From CAYTLW01 sp964438735 (GTDB lineage: Bacteria; Myxococcota_A; UBA9042), in assembly GCA_964438735.1 (NCBI GenBank), contig CAYTLW010000006.1, positions 1 through 64,000 of the forward strand: a stretch of DNA of 64,000 nt. The letters are read 5' to 3'. This document shows, piece by piece, positions 43,855 to 54,400 of this stretch (positions are counted from its first letter, which is position 1; each line of letters opens with the position of its first letter). Below the pieces are notes generated by a model. The model was not told the origin of the DNA and ran no database searches. It saw only the letters and a list, made by a program, of their open reading frames with translations. The position numbers and the translations under genes are program-made.

Positions 43855-45093
43855 ATGAACGACCCGCGACGAATTCTGGCCCTGATGACTGTGCTCCTGG
43901 TCGGGGCTTGTGGCGCCAGGGCCGGCGGTGGCGGTGGCGGCGGGACCTGGAATCCGGACGGTTGGGGCGATGGTGTCGCCTACGACGCGCTCTGGGATGG
44001 CGGCGCCGGCGCAGATGGCGGCGGGCCGGCCGTGGACGCCGCAGGTGGCGAGGCGGGGCCAGTTTCTGACGTCGCTGCGGCGGACGCGGCGGTAGACGAC
44101 GGCGGCGGCGGAGCCAAGGTCTGCGCACCCGGGGCGACCCAACTCTGCTTGTGCGCGCCCAAAGTCGAGGGCGTGCAGATCTGTACCGCCACGGGCACGA
44201 GCTGGGGCCCATGCGATTGTGGCGTGCCGGATGCCGGAGGCGGCGTGGTCGACACCGGACCGCCCGACGCCGGCGCCCAGGATACCGGCGCCGTGGCCGA
44301 CGCCGACCCCTGGAACATCAACTGCCTGGAGCGTGCCAAACACGTATATGTGCTGACCCAGGGCAAGTTGATGCTGCGCTTCGAGCCCGAGAAGCTGCTG
44401 CTGACGCCGGTGGGCAAGCTGAGCTGCCCCTTCCCCGGTGGCAATACGCCCTTCTCCATGGCGGTGGATCGCAACGCGGTGGCCTGGATTCTCGACCAGC
44501 CCTCCTTTGGCGGCGCTGGCTCCCTCTACAAGGCGAGCACCCTGGACGCTTCGTGCGCCAAGACCTACTTCCAGCCCGGCCAGGCGGGGATGCAGCTCTT
44601 TGGCATGGGCTTCTCGTCCAATGGACCCGGCAGCCAGGACGAGACCCTCTTCGTCGCGGGTGGTGACAGCTCGAACTTCACCAAGATCTACGGCGGCCTG
44701 GCCACCATCTCCTTCCCCAACCTGAAGCTCTCCCTGGTCGCCAAGCTGCAGTCCGGCCCGGGCAGCCCGGAGCTCACCGGCAACGGCGCCGGCCAGCTGT
44801 TCGGCTTCTACCCCAACACCTCGCCGCCGAGCGTGCGCCAGATCGTCAAGACCAACGGCGCCACTGGCAAGGTCTGGCCCCTGCCGGGCAACGTTTTGAG
44901 CAATGTGCAGGCGTGGGCGTTCGCCCAATGGGGCGGCGACTTCTACCTCTTCTTCAAGTCGCAATCTGCCGCCTCATCGGCCGTTCATCGGCTGGAGGGC
45001 AAGTCGGGCAAGACGGTGACGGTGATCCCGAACACGGGGCATGTCATCGTCGGCGCCGGCGTGTCCAGCTGTGCTCCGACCAAGATCGACTGA
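43855..45093 (+). CDS. Lipoprotein with Gly/Asp linker and Cys-containing beta domain
   Basis: A 412-residue lipoprotein: lipobox LVGAC, a long Gly/Ala/Asp linker (to about 85, with seven Gly in a row near the start), a small Cys cluster (VCAPGATQLCLCAPK ... GPCDC), another acidic linker, then a beta-rich domain from about residue 150 with segments such as HVYVLTQGKLMLRFEPEK and AVAWILDQPSFGGAGSLY, possibly propeller-like. GGGAGG precedes the ATG at 43855. The 138-bp upstream gap separates it from the divergent HEAT-like gene. It converges on the sensor kinase. Function not recognised. Confidence 0.72.
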   Translation: MNDPRRILALMTVLLVGACGARAGGGGGGGTWNPDGWGDGVAYDALWDGGAGADGGGPAVDAAGGEAGPVSDVAAADAAVDDGGGGAKVCAPGATQLCLCAPKVEGVQICTATGTSWGPCDCGVPDAGGGVVDTGPPDAGAQDTGAVADADPWNINCLERAKHVYVLTQGKLMLRFEPEKLLLTPVGKLSCPFPGGNTPFSMAVDRNAVAWILDQPSFGGAGSLYKASTLDASCAKTYFQPGQAGMQLFGMGFSSNGPGSQDETLFVAGGDSSNFTKIYGGLATISFPNLKLSLVAKLQSGPGSPELTGNGAGQLFGFYPNTSPPSVRQIVKTNGATGKVWPLPGNVLSNVQAWAFAQWGGDFYLFFKSQSAASSAVHRLEGKSGKTVTVIPNTGHVIVGAGVSSCAPTKID

Positions 45094-45102
45094 CTTCAGA
45101 CG

Positions 45103-46728
45103 TCAAGCGGTTGCGCTCGGCAACTCGAACCAGAACAGAGCGCCCCCGTCGGGTGGATCGATCAGGCCCAGCTGGCCGCCGTGCCGCTGGACGAGGGCCA
45201 TGGAGATGGACAGACCCAATCCCGTGCCGCCCTTGGCCCGTCCCGTGGACGAATCGCCCTGTTGGAATCGGTAGAACAGGGTCTCGCGAGCCGACTCCGG
45301 CACGCCAGGGCCGCGATCGCGGAACTCGAAGCGGACCTTGTCGCCGGCCATGCGGGCGCTCAATTCCACCGCCTGGCCATCGCTTGAGAACTTCAGCGCG
45401 TTGGAGAGCAGGTGGCGCAGGACCTGGAGCAGGCGCCGTCGGTCGCCGTGGACCGCACCTTCGCTGGCGATGACGCGCATGGTGACATTCCGCTTGCCGG
45501 CCTGCTCGTTGGCCTCGGCGATGGCAGCGTCGAGCAGATCGGTGGCAGAGACCGGCGCCAGGTCCAGGGCCAGCAGCCCCGAGTCCAGCCGTTCCAGGTC
45601 CACGATATCGTTCACCAGGTTGATCAATCGAGAGGTATTGCGTCGGCCGATGTCCAGCAAGCGCAGGGTTTCGGGCTTGACCTCTTCGCCGATACTGGCC
45701 TCCAGCAGCCCCAACGAACCGTGCAGCGCGGCGATGGGGGTGCGCAATTCGTGGCTGACCACGGAGATGAACTCGCTCTTGAGTCGCTCGACCTCCTTTC
45801 GTTCGCTGATGTCGCGAATGATGCCGGTGAACATGCGCTGACCGGCCATCTCCATGGCGCCGACCGCCAGGTCGATGGGGAAGACGCTGCCGTCCGCGCG
45901 CTGGGCCCGCACCTCGCGCCCGATGCCGATGATGCGCGACTCTCCCGTGCGCAGGTAGCGGGCCAGGTAGCCGTCGTGGGCGCTGCGATAGGGCTCCGGC
46001 ATCAGGTACGAGACATTGCGGCCGATGAGGTCGGCCTCCGAGTAGCCGAACAGCCGCGTTACCGCCGGGTTGATGGTGCGAATGATGCCGTTGTCGTCGA
46101 TGGTGATGATGCCGTCGACCACGTTCTCGAGCACCGTTCGGGCACGCGATTCCGACTCGTTGAGGCTGGCGGCTGTGGCCTCGCGCTCGTCCTCGCTGCG
46201 CGCCAACTCGACGAATCGGCCGATGGAGTTGGCCATCATCTCGACGATCTCGATCTCGTGCGGTGCGAAACCCCTGCTGCGGGTCCGCGTGGACATCAAG
46301 GCCAGCGTGCCGTGCAGCTCGTTGGCGACCCGCACCGGCGCGCTGACCCAGGATCGGAAGCGCAGCGGCATCCTCTCCAGGGCCGACGATTGCACGTCGG
46401 CCAGCTGCAGGTCGGCGACCGCCACGGTGCCACCCTTTCCGATGACCTCGCGGCAGAGCGTATCGGCCAGCGGCATCGTCGCCGTCAGGTCCATGCCGTG
46501 CGCCGAGCGCGACGCATAGATGTCGTACTGCTCGTTGTCGAGACGGCCCACCATGCCGGTGCCCATATCGAGAATGCTGGTGGCGGCGTCCAGGACCAGT
46601 TCGGCCAGCGCCTTCAGGTCACCGTGCCGGCTGGTCTGGATACGGTGCAACCGATTGAGCGCCTCGGAGCGCGCCTTCAACGCGTCCAGCAGGTCTCCGG
46701 TATTCCACTTGTAGCCGCGATCGCCCAA
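45103..46728 (-). CDS. GAF-PAS sensor histidine kinase
   Basis: A soluble hybrid-free histidine kinase of about 541 residues. From the N-terminus: helical lead, GAF domain (about 25-185), PAS domain (about 200-310, VVDGIITIDDNGIIRTINPA) with PAC end, HisKA with H-box SHELRTPIAAL, and HATPase with N-box LLSNALKFS, G1 DRGPGVPE and G2 GTGLGLSIS. No membrane segment is seen, so it should sense an intracellular cue such as redox state or a small ligand. I prefer the TTG at 46728 because AGAGG lies upstream; a GTG at 46794 would add 22 residues with no visible binding site. No adjacent response regulator; partner unknown. Confidence 0.87.
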   Translation of the reverse strand: MGDRGYKWNTGDLLDALKARSEALNRLHRIQTSRHGDLKALAELVLDAATSILDMGTGMVGRLDNEQYDIYASRSAHGMDLTATMPLADTLCREVIGKGGTVAVADLQLADVQSSALERMPLRFRSWVSAPVRVANELHGTLALMSTRTRSRGFAPHEIEIVEMMANSIGRFVELARSEDEREATAASLNESESRARTVLENVVDGIITIDDNGIIRTINPAVTRLFGYSEADLIGRNVSYLMPEPYRSAHDGYLARYLRTGESRIIGIGREVRAQRADGSVFPIDLAVGAMEMAGQRMFTGIIRDISERKEVERLKSEFISVVSHELRTPIAALHGSLGLLEASIGEEVKPETLRLLDIGRRNTSRLINLVNDIVDLERLDSGLLALDLAPVSATDLLDAAIAEANEQAGKRNVTMRVIASEGAVHGDRRRLLQVLRHLLSNALKFSSDGQAVELSARMAGDKVRFEFRDRGPGVPESARETLFYRFQQGDSSTGRAKGGTGLGLSISMALVQRHGGQLGLIDPPDGGALFWFELPSATA

Positions 46729-46851
46729 GAACTCACCTCTGACCGTCGACGTCGGCCGCCGTGGCGCCGCGCAGGCCGTGTTGTTGTGTGTCACATCGGC
46801 CGCTTTTCTTGCAACAAACTCGGCGTAACTTCAGTAGATGATTACATCCAT

Positions 46852-49716
46852 TCACGGACAGGACGCACCGCTGAGGATGGCGTGGTTGTTCTTCTCGTGG
46901 CACTCGACGTTCTCACCTTTGCCTTGTCCGCCATCATCGGCCACCACGTGCAGGTCCACCTTGCCCTTGGGCGCTGGCGTGAGGGGGCACTTGATCGGCG
47001 TGCATTGACCCTCCTTCAAGGCGACGGCGGTCTTGGCGGTGCATGCCGCCTTGGCGCCAGCCTTGGGCGGACCCACGTAGACCGCCACGCCCAGCCCGGC
47101 GCCCACGGGTTTGGTTCCCCGATTGCAGACGCTGGCCTGGACCAACATGTTGCCGCCGGCGCAGGTCACCCCCTTGGGCGGTTTCGCGGTCAGATCCGGC
47201 ACCGCGCTCGGGTCGAGGCTGCCCTGGGCGTTCTGGCGGAAGGAGTTCAGCCCCTTGGCCAGCCAGTTGGCCTGCCAGGCGCCGGTGAATGGCACGTCGC
47301 CGGCGTCGCCGACATGGGTGATGGCGTAGGCGTGCTGGTTCCAGATGGGCCGCGAGTTCACCCATCGATCCTGGATGTCCTGGTAGACGCGCACGCCGCC
47401 GACGGCACCCAGCATGACCGAACGGCAGACCTTGCCCTGGCCCGGCGTGCCGGCGATGGGCGGTCCGCAACGGTAGCTGGCGTTGGCCGGGCCGCAATCG
47501 GCGTTCTTGGTGCAGCGGCAGATGCCGGCCGAACAGCTGCCGCCGGGGCAATCGGCCGCCTTGACGCAGCGCAGCCCCTTGAAGAGCGGGTCCATGGCCA
47601 TGGAGGTGCCGGGCAACTTGGGCAGCTTGCTGGTGCAGGAGCTGTACATGTTGCAGTTGAGGTTGGAGGGCACCACCAGCTCGCTCTTGAAGTCGCCGTC
47701 GACGTCCGCGACCACCGGGTTTTCGTACCAGGTGCAGCTGGTGTGATACTGCGAGTAGATGACCTCGCCCGTGCTGCCGTCATAGACCCTGGCGAAACAC
47801 TCGTCGGCATAGATAGCCTCGGCTTTGCCGTCGCCCTCGAAGTCGAAGACCGAAGAGCCGGTGGAGCTCGAGCTGTGATCCTGCGAGGGCTGGGACCAGA
47901 GGATGCCGTTCTTGGTGCCCGCCTGGCAGGTCTTGGGGCCGGGTTTGGCGTTGCAATCCGGGTCGAAGAGCGTGTAGCTGCCCTTGCCGGCCACGGCGAC
48001 CTCGACGCGGCCGTCGTTGTCGAAGTCCCCGGCGGTTGGGGTGCCGCCTGAGCCACCGCCGGGCAGGGCGACCGGGCCAAAGACCACGCGTCCGGCGATG
48101 TTCTGTACGCGCAACTTGCCGCCGCTGATCACAGCCACGTCGGCGATTCCATCCAGCTTGCTGCGGTCGTCCTTTTTGGGGTCGGCGCCGTAGGTGCCGA
48201 AGTCGGCGATGGCCGTATGTCCGCGGAGCTGCCCCGTGCTCGCCTGCTTGACCCACTTGCCGCCCTTGAACTCGAAGACCAGGTCGCCGGTGAGCAGCTC
48301 GGGTATGAAGTCCATGTCCACGTCCGCGACCACCGGGAAGATGCCGATCTGGTAGTGCAGCGTGCCGGCGCTGCTGTCGACCACCTTGCCGTCCTTGTCG
48401 AATACCCAGCCGCCCAGCAGGGACTCCACGAAGCCGTCGTTATCCAGGTCGTGCAGCGAAGGCCCGGCCCACATCAGGGTGCTGCCGTAGAAAGCCTTGC
48501 TCACCCACTTGGACTTGTAGGTGTCGGTGTTCGGATCGCGGGCCCAGGCCACCAGCCCGCCGGGGCAGGTCACGCCAACGAACTCCACCTGCCCATCGCC
48601 GTCGAGATCGCCGGCAGCGATGGGCGCCGAGGCGCGTACCTTCACATCGCTGAGGGTGTGTAGCTGCTTGCAGTCCTTGCCGCGGATGATTCGCACCGCG
48701 CCGAACGCGCCACCGGAGCAGGCGGCCGACTGGGCGCCGCCGTCGAGCTTGTCGTAGCTGACGAAGGCGATGACCGGATCCATCAGCGAGACCAGGGTCT
48801 CCTGTGGGGTGACCACGGGGGTGCCCAGGACGTTGCGGTGATTGGGCAGTTTGTCGCCGGCTGGCGGTCCGTCCCAGGCGCATTGGATCGAGGGCGCGAA
48901 GACGCCCAGGGGCACTGTCTTGACGCAGGCCCAGTCGATCTTGCCGGCTGGCAGGGGGCCGAAGGGGATGCACTTCTTGTCGACGCATTTGTGGTCCGCT
49001 GAGCAATCGTCGCCGTCGATGCAGGGTCCCTTGGGCACCACGCATTGGCCGATGAGGCAGATCTGGGCGCCTTTGCAGCAACCCGCCGCGCAGGGGACCT
49101 TGCAGGGCGGTGGGCCGGTGTCCTTCTTGGCGCCGCTGTCTTTGGCGGCGCCGGCGTCCTTGGCTCCGCCGACGTCTTTCGTTGTCGAGATGTCCTTCTT
49201 GGCGCCGCCATCGACTGGCGGAACGACGTCTTTGACGCCGTCGCCATCGCCTTGTCCGGCGTCGCCAACCCCGTCCTTCAGCGACACGCCGTCGACCAGC
49301 GTGGCGTCTTGAACACCGACCTGGCCATCGGCCTGTGCGCTGCCATCCACGCCGGCGTCCGAGGTCCACACATCCTTGGCGTGCAGGCCGTCTGGGTTCG
49401 ACTTTCCATCCGGCAGGACACTGTCATGAACCGCGGCGCTGCCATCGACTGCGGTCACATGTGCGGCATCGGCGTTGGCGGAGTTTCCGTCGCCCACAGC
49501 ATCGAGTTGCGCGTCCACGCAGCCGGTGGCGGGGCAGTTGCCGAAGGTGGGCTGCACCTGGGGCGTGATGGCGATGGGGCCGCCGGGGGGCGAGGTGCAG
49601 GCGCCCAGCGCCAGGCCAACGCACGGCGCCAGGAAGACGCGCATTGCCAGCCCAACGCTCAACCGGACCCATGGGGCGACGGCGCCCTCGTTCGCGGCCA
49701 GGCTCCTGTGCCCCAT
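46852..49716 (-). CDS. FG-GAP/VCBS-type lipoprotein with CARDB-like C-terminus
   Basis: A 954-residue lipoprotein. After the lipobox LGAC comes an unusually long Asp/Gly/Ala/Lys linker (to about residue 190, with repeated KDxGxAKD units), a small Cys-rich module (PCAAGCCKGAQICL, then CIDGDDCSADHKC) and a large body with FG-GAP/VCBS-type calcium-binding loops: DLDGDGQVEFVG, DLDNDGFVESLLGG, DVDMDFIPELLTGD, DFDNDGRVEVAV, DFEGDGKAEAIY, DVDGDFKSELVV. These usually form a seven-bladed propeller. The last 110 residues resemble a CARDB adhesion domain. GGAGG lies four bases before the ATG at 49716. Probably a surface adhesin or scaffold. Confidence 0.8.
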   Translation of the reverse strand: MGHRSLAANEGAVAPWVRLSVGLAMRVFLAPCVGLALGACTSPPGGPIAITPQVQPTFGNCPATGCVDAQLDAVGDGNSANADAAHVTAVDGSAAVHDSVLPDGKSNPDGLHAKDVWTSDAGVDGSAQADGQVGVQDATLVDGVSLKDGVGDAGQGDGDGVKDVVPPVDGGAKKDISTTKDVGGAKDAGAAKDSGAKKDTGPPPCKVPCAAGCCKGAQICLIGQCVVPKGPCIDGDDCSADHKCVDKKCIPFGPLPAGKIDWACVKTVPLGVFAPSIQCAWDGPPAGDKLPNHRNVLGTPVVTPQETLVSLMDPVIAFVSYDKLDGGAQSAACSGGAFGAVRIIRGKDCKQLHTLSDVKVRASAPIAAGDLDGDGQVEFVGVTCPGGLVAWARDPNTDTYKSKWVSKAFYGSTLMWAGPSLHDLDNDGFVESLLGGWVFDKDGKVVDSSAGTLHYQIGIFPVVADVDMDFIPELLTGDLVFEFKGGKWVKQASTGQLRGHTAIADFGTYGADPKKDDRSKLDGIADVAVISGGKLRVQNIAGRVVFGPVALPGGGSGGTPTAGDFDNDGRVEVAVAGKGSYTLFDPDCNAKPGPKTCQAGTKNGILWSQPSQDHSSSSTGSSVFDFEGDGKAEAIYADECFARVYDGSTGEVIYSQYHTSCTWYENPVVADVDGDFKSELVVPSNLNCNMYSSCTSKLPKLPGTSMAMDPLFKGLRCVKAADCPGGSCSAGICRCTKNADCGPANASYRCGPPIAGTPGQGKVCRSVMLGAVGGVRVYQDIQDRWVNSRPIWNQHAYAITHVGDAGDVPFTGAWQANWLAKGLNSFRQNAQGSLDPSAVPDLTAKPPKGVTCAGGNMLVQASVCNRGTKPVGAGLGVAVYVGPPKAGAKAACTAKTAVALKEGQCTPIKCPLTPAPKGKVDLHVVADDGGQGKGENVECHEKNNHAILSGASCP

Positions 49717-49747
49717 GGCGCCTCCACGCGGCGAGACGCGGCGCGCC

Positions 49748-51328
49748 TCAGCAGCCGGAGCTGGGTTCGCCGCCACCTGCGGTCGTGCGACGGATGGCCG
49801 CCGTCGGGCAGGCATCGGCGCAGCGCAGCGCGGTCTCGTCGTCGACGGCGTCGGCCCAGGAACCGTCCCACGGCGCCCCGACCCGAGCGTCGAAGCCACG
49901 GCCGATCATGGTCAGGCCCAGCCCCGCTCCAGACTGTTCGGACAGTAGCACGCAGGCTCCGCATAGCACACACTTGTGTGATTGGTAGGTGACCTGTTTG
50001 TGGCTCTCGTCGCGCAACATGGCGCGCCGCTCGCCCGGGAAGCGCCGGGGATTGGCGCCCAACTCGGTCGTCAGGTTGCGCAGGGTGCAATTGCGGCTGC
50101 CCCGACAGCCGCAGAGCATGCAGCGACTCGCCTCCTCGCCGGCCCCCTCGGGCGCAGCGATGGCTGGGACGCGGGCGCCCTTGTTGAGCGCCAGGTCGAG
50201 CAACGACACCCGATCCGGTTCCGCCAGCTTGCCGTAGCGCACCACCGCCTCGCGCACGGCGCCGCTGGCGTCGCCAGTCTCCAGAAAGCGGCCGATGCCC
50301 TCGGCAGCGGTGAAGCCGTCGGCCACCGCGCGGACCGCGAGGCCAGAACGACCGGCCATCGCGCCGGCGGCGAATACCCCGCCCAAGGAGGTCTCTCGGC
50401 TGGCAGGGTCGGCGATCCGACGGCCGCTCAACGGCACCCCGCTGCCCTCGAGACCGCCCTCGCCCAGGGCCAGCAGCAGGGCGTCGAATTGGCCGCGCAG
50501 GTCGTCCAATTGCAGATCCGTACCGAGACCCTGGCCGGTCTCCAGGCGTGCGCCCATGGCCTCGAGCAGGCCGATCTCCGCGTCCAGCACGCCGCTGGGC
50601 AGCTCGGCTTCAGGCACGTCGCGCAGGCTGCCTCCGGCGCGATCCCGGGCGTCGAAGACGGTGACCTCGTGCCCGGCTCGCAGCAGCTTCCAGGTGGCGC
50701 CCAACCCGGCGGGTCCGGCGCCGACGATGGCCACGCTGCGGCCGGTAGGCGGCGCCGTTTCAGGCACGGTCGGGCCTTCGCTCTGAACGCCCGCATCGCG
50801 TTGCCCAGTAAAGCGATGCAGCTGCTTGATGGAGACGTTATCGTCGTGGTCGCCGCGTCGGCAGGCCCGCTCGCAGGGCGCGTTGCAGACCCAGCCCAGC
50901 GTGGCCGGCAACGCCAACCCCTCGCGGGCCATGGATTCGGCCTCGTTGGCGTCCCGTTGCAGGGCCAGCATGAAGTTTGGGATGGACCAGCCGGTGGGGC
51001 AGGCCAGCTCACAAGGCGCCTCGCACTCGCCCACGTGGTCGCTCAGCAGCAGCTCGAGGGCCATCTTGCGGGCTTCGTCGAGTTCCGGCGACGTGGCCGT
51101 GACGACCATGCCCTCGCGCACTCGGCTGTCGCAGGCCGGCTCCAGGCCCTTGCAGCCCTCGATATGCACCACGCAGAGATAGCAGCTGACCAGGGGCTCG
51201 AGGCCGTCGACCTGGCACAGGGTCGGGATGCGCACGCCGACCCGCCGCGCCACGTCCAGCACGGTCTCACCCTGGCGGGCGGCGACGGGCGCGCCGTCGA
51301 GAATGATGTGCAGATCACCGTCGGCCAT
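49748..51328 (-). CDS. Fe-S flavoprotein: NuoG-type 2Fe-2S, GltD-like FAD domain, ferredoxin C-terminus
   Basis: A 526-residue redox protein. Residues 1-80 are a 2Fe-2S fold (PTLCQVDGLEPLVSCYLCVV), followed by a His/Cys region (LSDHVGECEAPCELACPTG) and a second Cys pair set (WVCNAPCERACRRGD) as in the GltD N-terminus. Then comes an FAD Rossmann fold (VAIVGAGPAGLGATWKLL) and, from about 420, two Cys clusters (RCMLCGCRGSRNC and KCVLCGACVLLSE ... CADACPTAAI). The second Rossmann domain that binds NADPH in GltD/NfnB appears missing: the FAD part runs straight from LLLALGEGG to GGVFAAGAMAG. Electrons would then have to arrive from a partner, perhaps the NuoE/NuoF-like proteins encoded at 55.0-57.3 kb. 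Confidence 0.75.
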   Translation of the reverse strand: MADGDLHIILDGAPVAARQGETVLDVARRVGVRIPTLCQVDGLEPLVSCYLCVVHIEGCKGLEPACDSRVREGMVVTATSPELDEARKMALELLLSDHVGECEAPCELACPTGWSIPNFMLALQRDANEAESMAREGLALPATLGWVCNAPCERACRRGDHDDNVSIKQLHRFTGQRDAGVQSEGPTVPETAPPTGRSVAIVGAGPAGLGATWKLLRAGHEVTVFDARDRAGGSLRDVPEAELPSGVLDAEIGLLEAMGARLETGQGLGTDLQLDDLRGQFDALLLALGEGGLEGSGVPLSGRRIADPASRETSLGGVFAAGAMAGRSGLAVRAVADGFTAAEGIGRFLETGDASGAVREAVVRYGKLAEPDRVSLLDLALNKGARVPAIAAPEGAGEEASRCMLCGCRGSRNCTLRNLTTELGANPRRFPGERRAMLRDESHKQVTYQSHKCVLCGACVLLSEQSGAGLGLTMIGRGFDARVGAPWDGSWADAVDDETALRCADACPTAAIRRTTAGGGEPSSGC

Positions 51329-51418
51329 GGAGCTCTCTGCGCCGGTCGGGCGCCACGTCCCATAGGATAGGTTCGTTGGCGCCGGTCGACAAAGGCATCG
51401 GCTGACGGGCCCGGTCGA

Positions 51419-54400
51419 CTACTTGCAGACCCCGCTGGTGCAGGTCTTGCCGCCGCCGCAATCGGTGCCGTTCTTGAGCTTGGTGGTCTCGCAGCCGGCC
51501 TTGGGATTACAGGAGTCCTTGGTGCACGGGTTGGCGTCGTCGCACTTCTTGGCCGGTCCGGCCTGGCAGGAGACCGTGTTGCAGGTATCCGACGTGGTGC
51601 AGGCGTTGCCATCATCACAGCCCGAGCCCATGGGCTGCTTGGCGTGTACGCAGCCTCCGGACTTCGTATCGCAGCTGTCCTTGGTACAGCTGTTGGCGTC
51701 GTCGCATTGGGCCACGCTGGTGCACTGGATGGCGGCCTGACATGCGCCCTGCCACGCCTGCTTGGTGAGCGCGGCCACTTCCTCTTTTTCGAGCGCGCGG
51801 CCGAGGACGAAGACCTCGTCAGCGAGGCCGACGAGCATCTGGCCCGGCGTGCTGCAGCCGACCTTTCGAGCTCCGATGGCGAAACGACAGCCCTCCGTGC
51901 CGACTACGTCGCCGTCCAGGGCATAGGCAGCCACCTTGAGGCCGTTGACGTAGTGCTCCACCACCTTGCCGGTGTAGACCGCCACCAGGTGCACCCACTC
52001 GTCCTGGGGGATGGCCACTTTGCCGAGCCAGGCCCAGTTGCTGGGCAGGTTGTGGGTGATGGCGGTGGTCAGGTCGCCCTTGGTGTGGCCCATCAGGAAG
52101 GCGGACTCGCGTCCCATGGCGATCTCGTACGCCCCGGGACCCTTGAACAGGAACCATCCGCCGAGGGTGATGGCCGGCAGCTTGGCCTCCAGGCCAGCGC
52201 CCTTGACCACGTCGATATAGGCCTTGCCGTCGAATTGCAGCGCCTTGCCCACTTTGCCGTCGACGCATCCCGGCTTGTTGATCAGCGTGCCGTGATGCTT
52301 GTTGCCAGAGGTGTCCGCCCCGGTGCAGTCGTCGAAGGTCCAGCGACCCAGCAGCGCTGCGTCCTTGGCCAGGGTGGGGACGCAGAGAGCGGCGCCGCCG
52401 CACGATGACAGCGCCGGCTTCGTCGCCGCATTGCACTTGCCGCTGGCCGCATCGCAGGAGTCTGTGGTGCACGGATCTCCGTCGTCGCAAATCACCGCCT
52501 TGCCCGGCTTGCAGACCCCTCCGGCGCATACGTCGCCCTGTGTGCAAGCGGTGCCGTCATCGCAGGCGCCGGTCGCCGGCGTGTGGGAGCACTTGCCGTC
52601 GGCCTTGTTGCAGGTGTCGGTGGTGCAGGACTTGCCATCGTCACAGTCGACCGGCGGCGTCTTCTTGCACGTGCCGCCCTGGCACTTCGACGGCGGCGCG
52701 CACAGATCTCCGTCGCTGCAATCGACGCTGGACGCCAACGTGACGCACTTGCCACTGCCGCCATCGCAGAAGTTGGTGGTGCAGACGTTGCCGTCGTCAC
52801 AATCGATGGCCTTGTGGCTGCAACTCTCCTTGCCCTTGCTGTTGACGCAGGCGTCGGTCGTGCAGGCGTTGCCGTCGTCGCAGCCGATGCCCGGCGCCAC
52901 GCAGCTGCCGCCATTGCAGAACGCCGGTCCGGCGCATGGCGCCTTCTCAGTGCAGGGTTTGCCCTCGTGTACCGGCGTCATGGCGCAGGTGCCGGTGGCC
53001 GGGTGGCACAGGTTCTTGGTGCACTGGCCGTCCTTGCTGGCGTCGCACTTGACCTTCGCCGCCGGATTCGGCGCACACACCGACGGGGTCACGGACGTGT
53101 CGCAGGTCACCGGCGTGCCGCATTTATCCGCCGGCTGGAAGGCCGCGCAGTCACCATCCTTCTTGCAGCCGCACAGGTTCGGGCCGGCCTTGCAGGCGCC
53201 CTTGCTGCAGTGATCTCCGGTGGTGCAGGGCGTGCCGTCGGCGTCGCAGGGCGTGTAGTCGGCCGACAGTACCGGCTTGCAAGCACCCGTCTTGGCGCCA
53301 CAGGTGTTCTTGCTGCAGGGGCCATCGTCGACGGTCGGGCAGTTGATGGTGGTGGCCGGGTTGAGCGCGCAGGTGGGCGCGACGGTGGACTTGTCACAGA
53401 AGAGCGTGCCGTTGCACAGGTCGCCATCTTCGTATTTGCCGCAGTCGGCATCCTTGGCGCAGGCGCAGACATTGGGTCCGGGGTCGCATTTGCCGGCGAC
53501 ACAGCCATCGGCCACGGTGCAGATGTTGCCGTCGCCACAGGGATCACCGTCGGTCTGCGCGGTCAAGGCGCAGGCGCCCGTCTTTTCGCTGCAGGTGTTG
53601 CGCAGGCACTCGGTGTCGTCGACGGTCGGGCAGTAGACGACCGTGGCCGGGTTGAGGGCGCACTTGTTGGTGGCCACATCGCAATAGAGCGTGCCGTTGC
53701 AGGCGTTTCCATCCTCTTTCGGAGCGCAGTCGGCCGTCTTGGTGCAGTCACAGGTATTGGTCTTGGCGGTGCAGGCGCCCTCGGCGCAGGCCTCGTCCGG
53801 CGTGCAGGGATTGTCGTCGTTGCACTTGGTGCCCTTGGCCAGCGGAAGCAGATCGCAGGCACCGGTCTTGGGCTGGCACGTACGGGCCAGGCAGGTGGTG
53901 TCGTCGACGGTCGGGCAGGTCACCACGGTCAGTGGATTGAGCGCGCACTTCTTGTCTGCCTTGTTGCAATAGAGCGTTCCATTGCACAGGTCGCCGTCCT
54001 CCGCTGCCTCGCAGTCCGCGTCTTCGTTGCAGCAGATCTTGGTTCCAGCGGTGCATTTGCCCATGGCGCAGACGTCACCGGCCGTGCAGGGGTCGCCATC
54101 GTCGCAGATCGTATCGTCGGCCACGGGTTGGTCAGTGCAGAGTCCGGTGTCCTTGCCACAGACCCGCGCGGTGCAGCTGTCGTCCGGCTGCTTGCAGCTG
54201 ACCACCGTCGACGGGTTGATGGTGCATTTATGGGGCATCTTGCTGACGTCGCAGTAGAGCGTGCCGTTGCAGGCGTCGCCATCTTCGAACTTGGCGCAGT
54301 CGGCGCCCACCATGCAGTCACAGACATTGTCTGCGCCGATGCATTGACCCGCCTTGCAGGTATCTGTCTTGGTACACGCCACGCCATCTTCGCAGGCGGC

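Noticed and set aside
45412..48051. Plus-strand frame of about 880 codons opposite the kinase and FG-GAP genes
   Set aside because: Covers two real minus-strand genes with clear domains; composition typical of a reverse-complement shadow.
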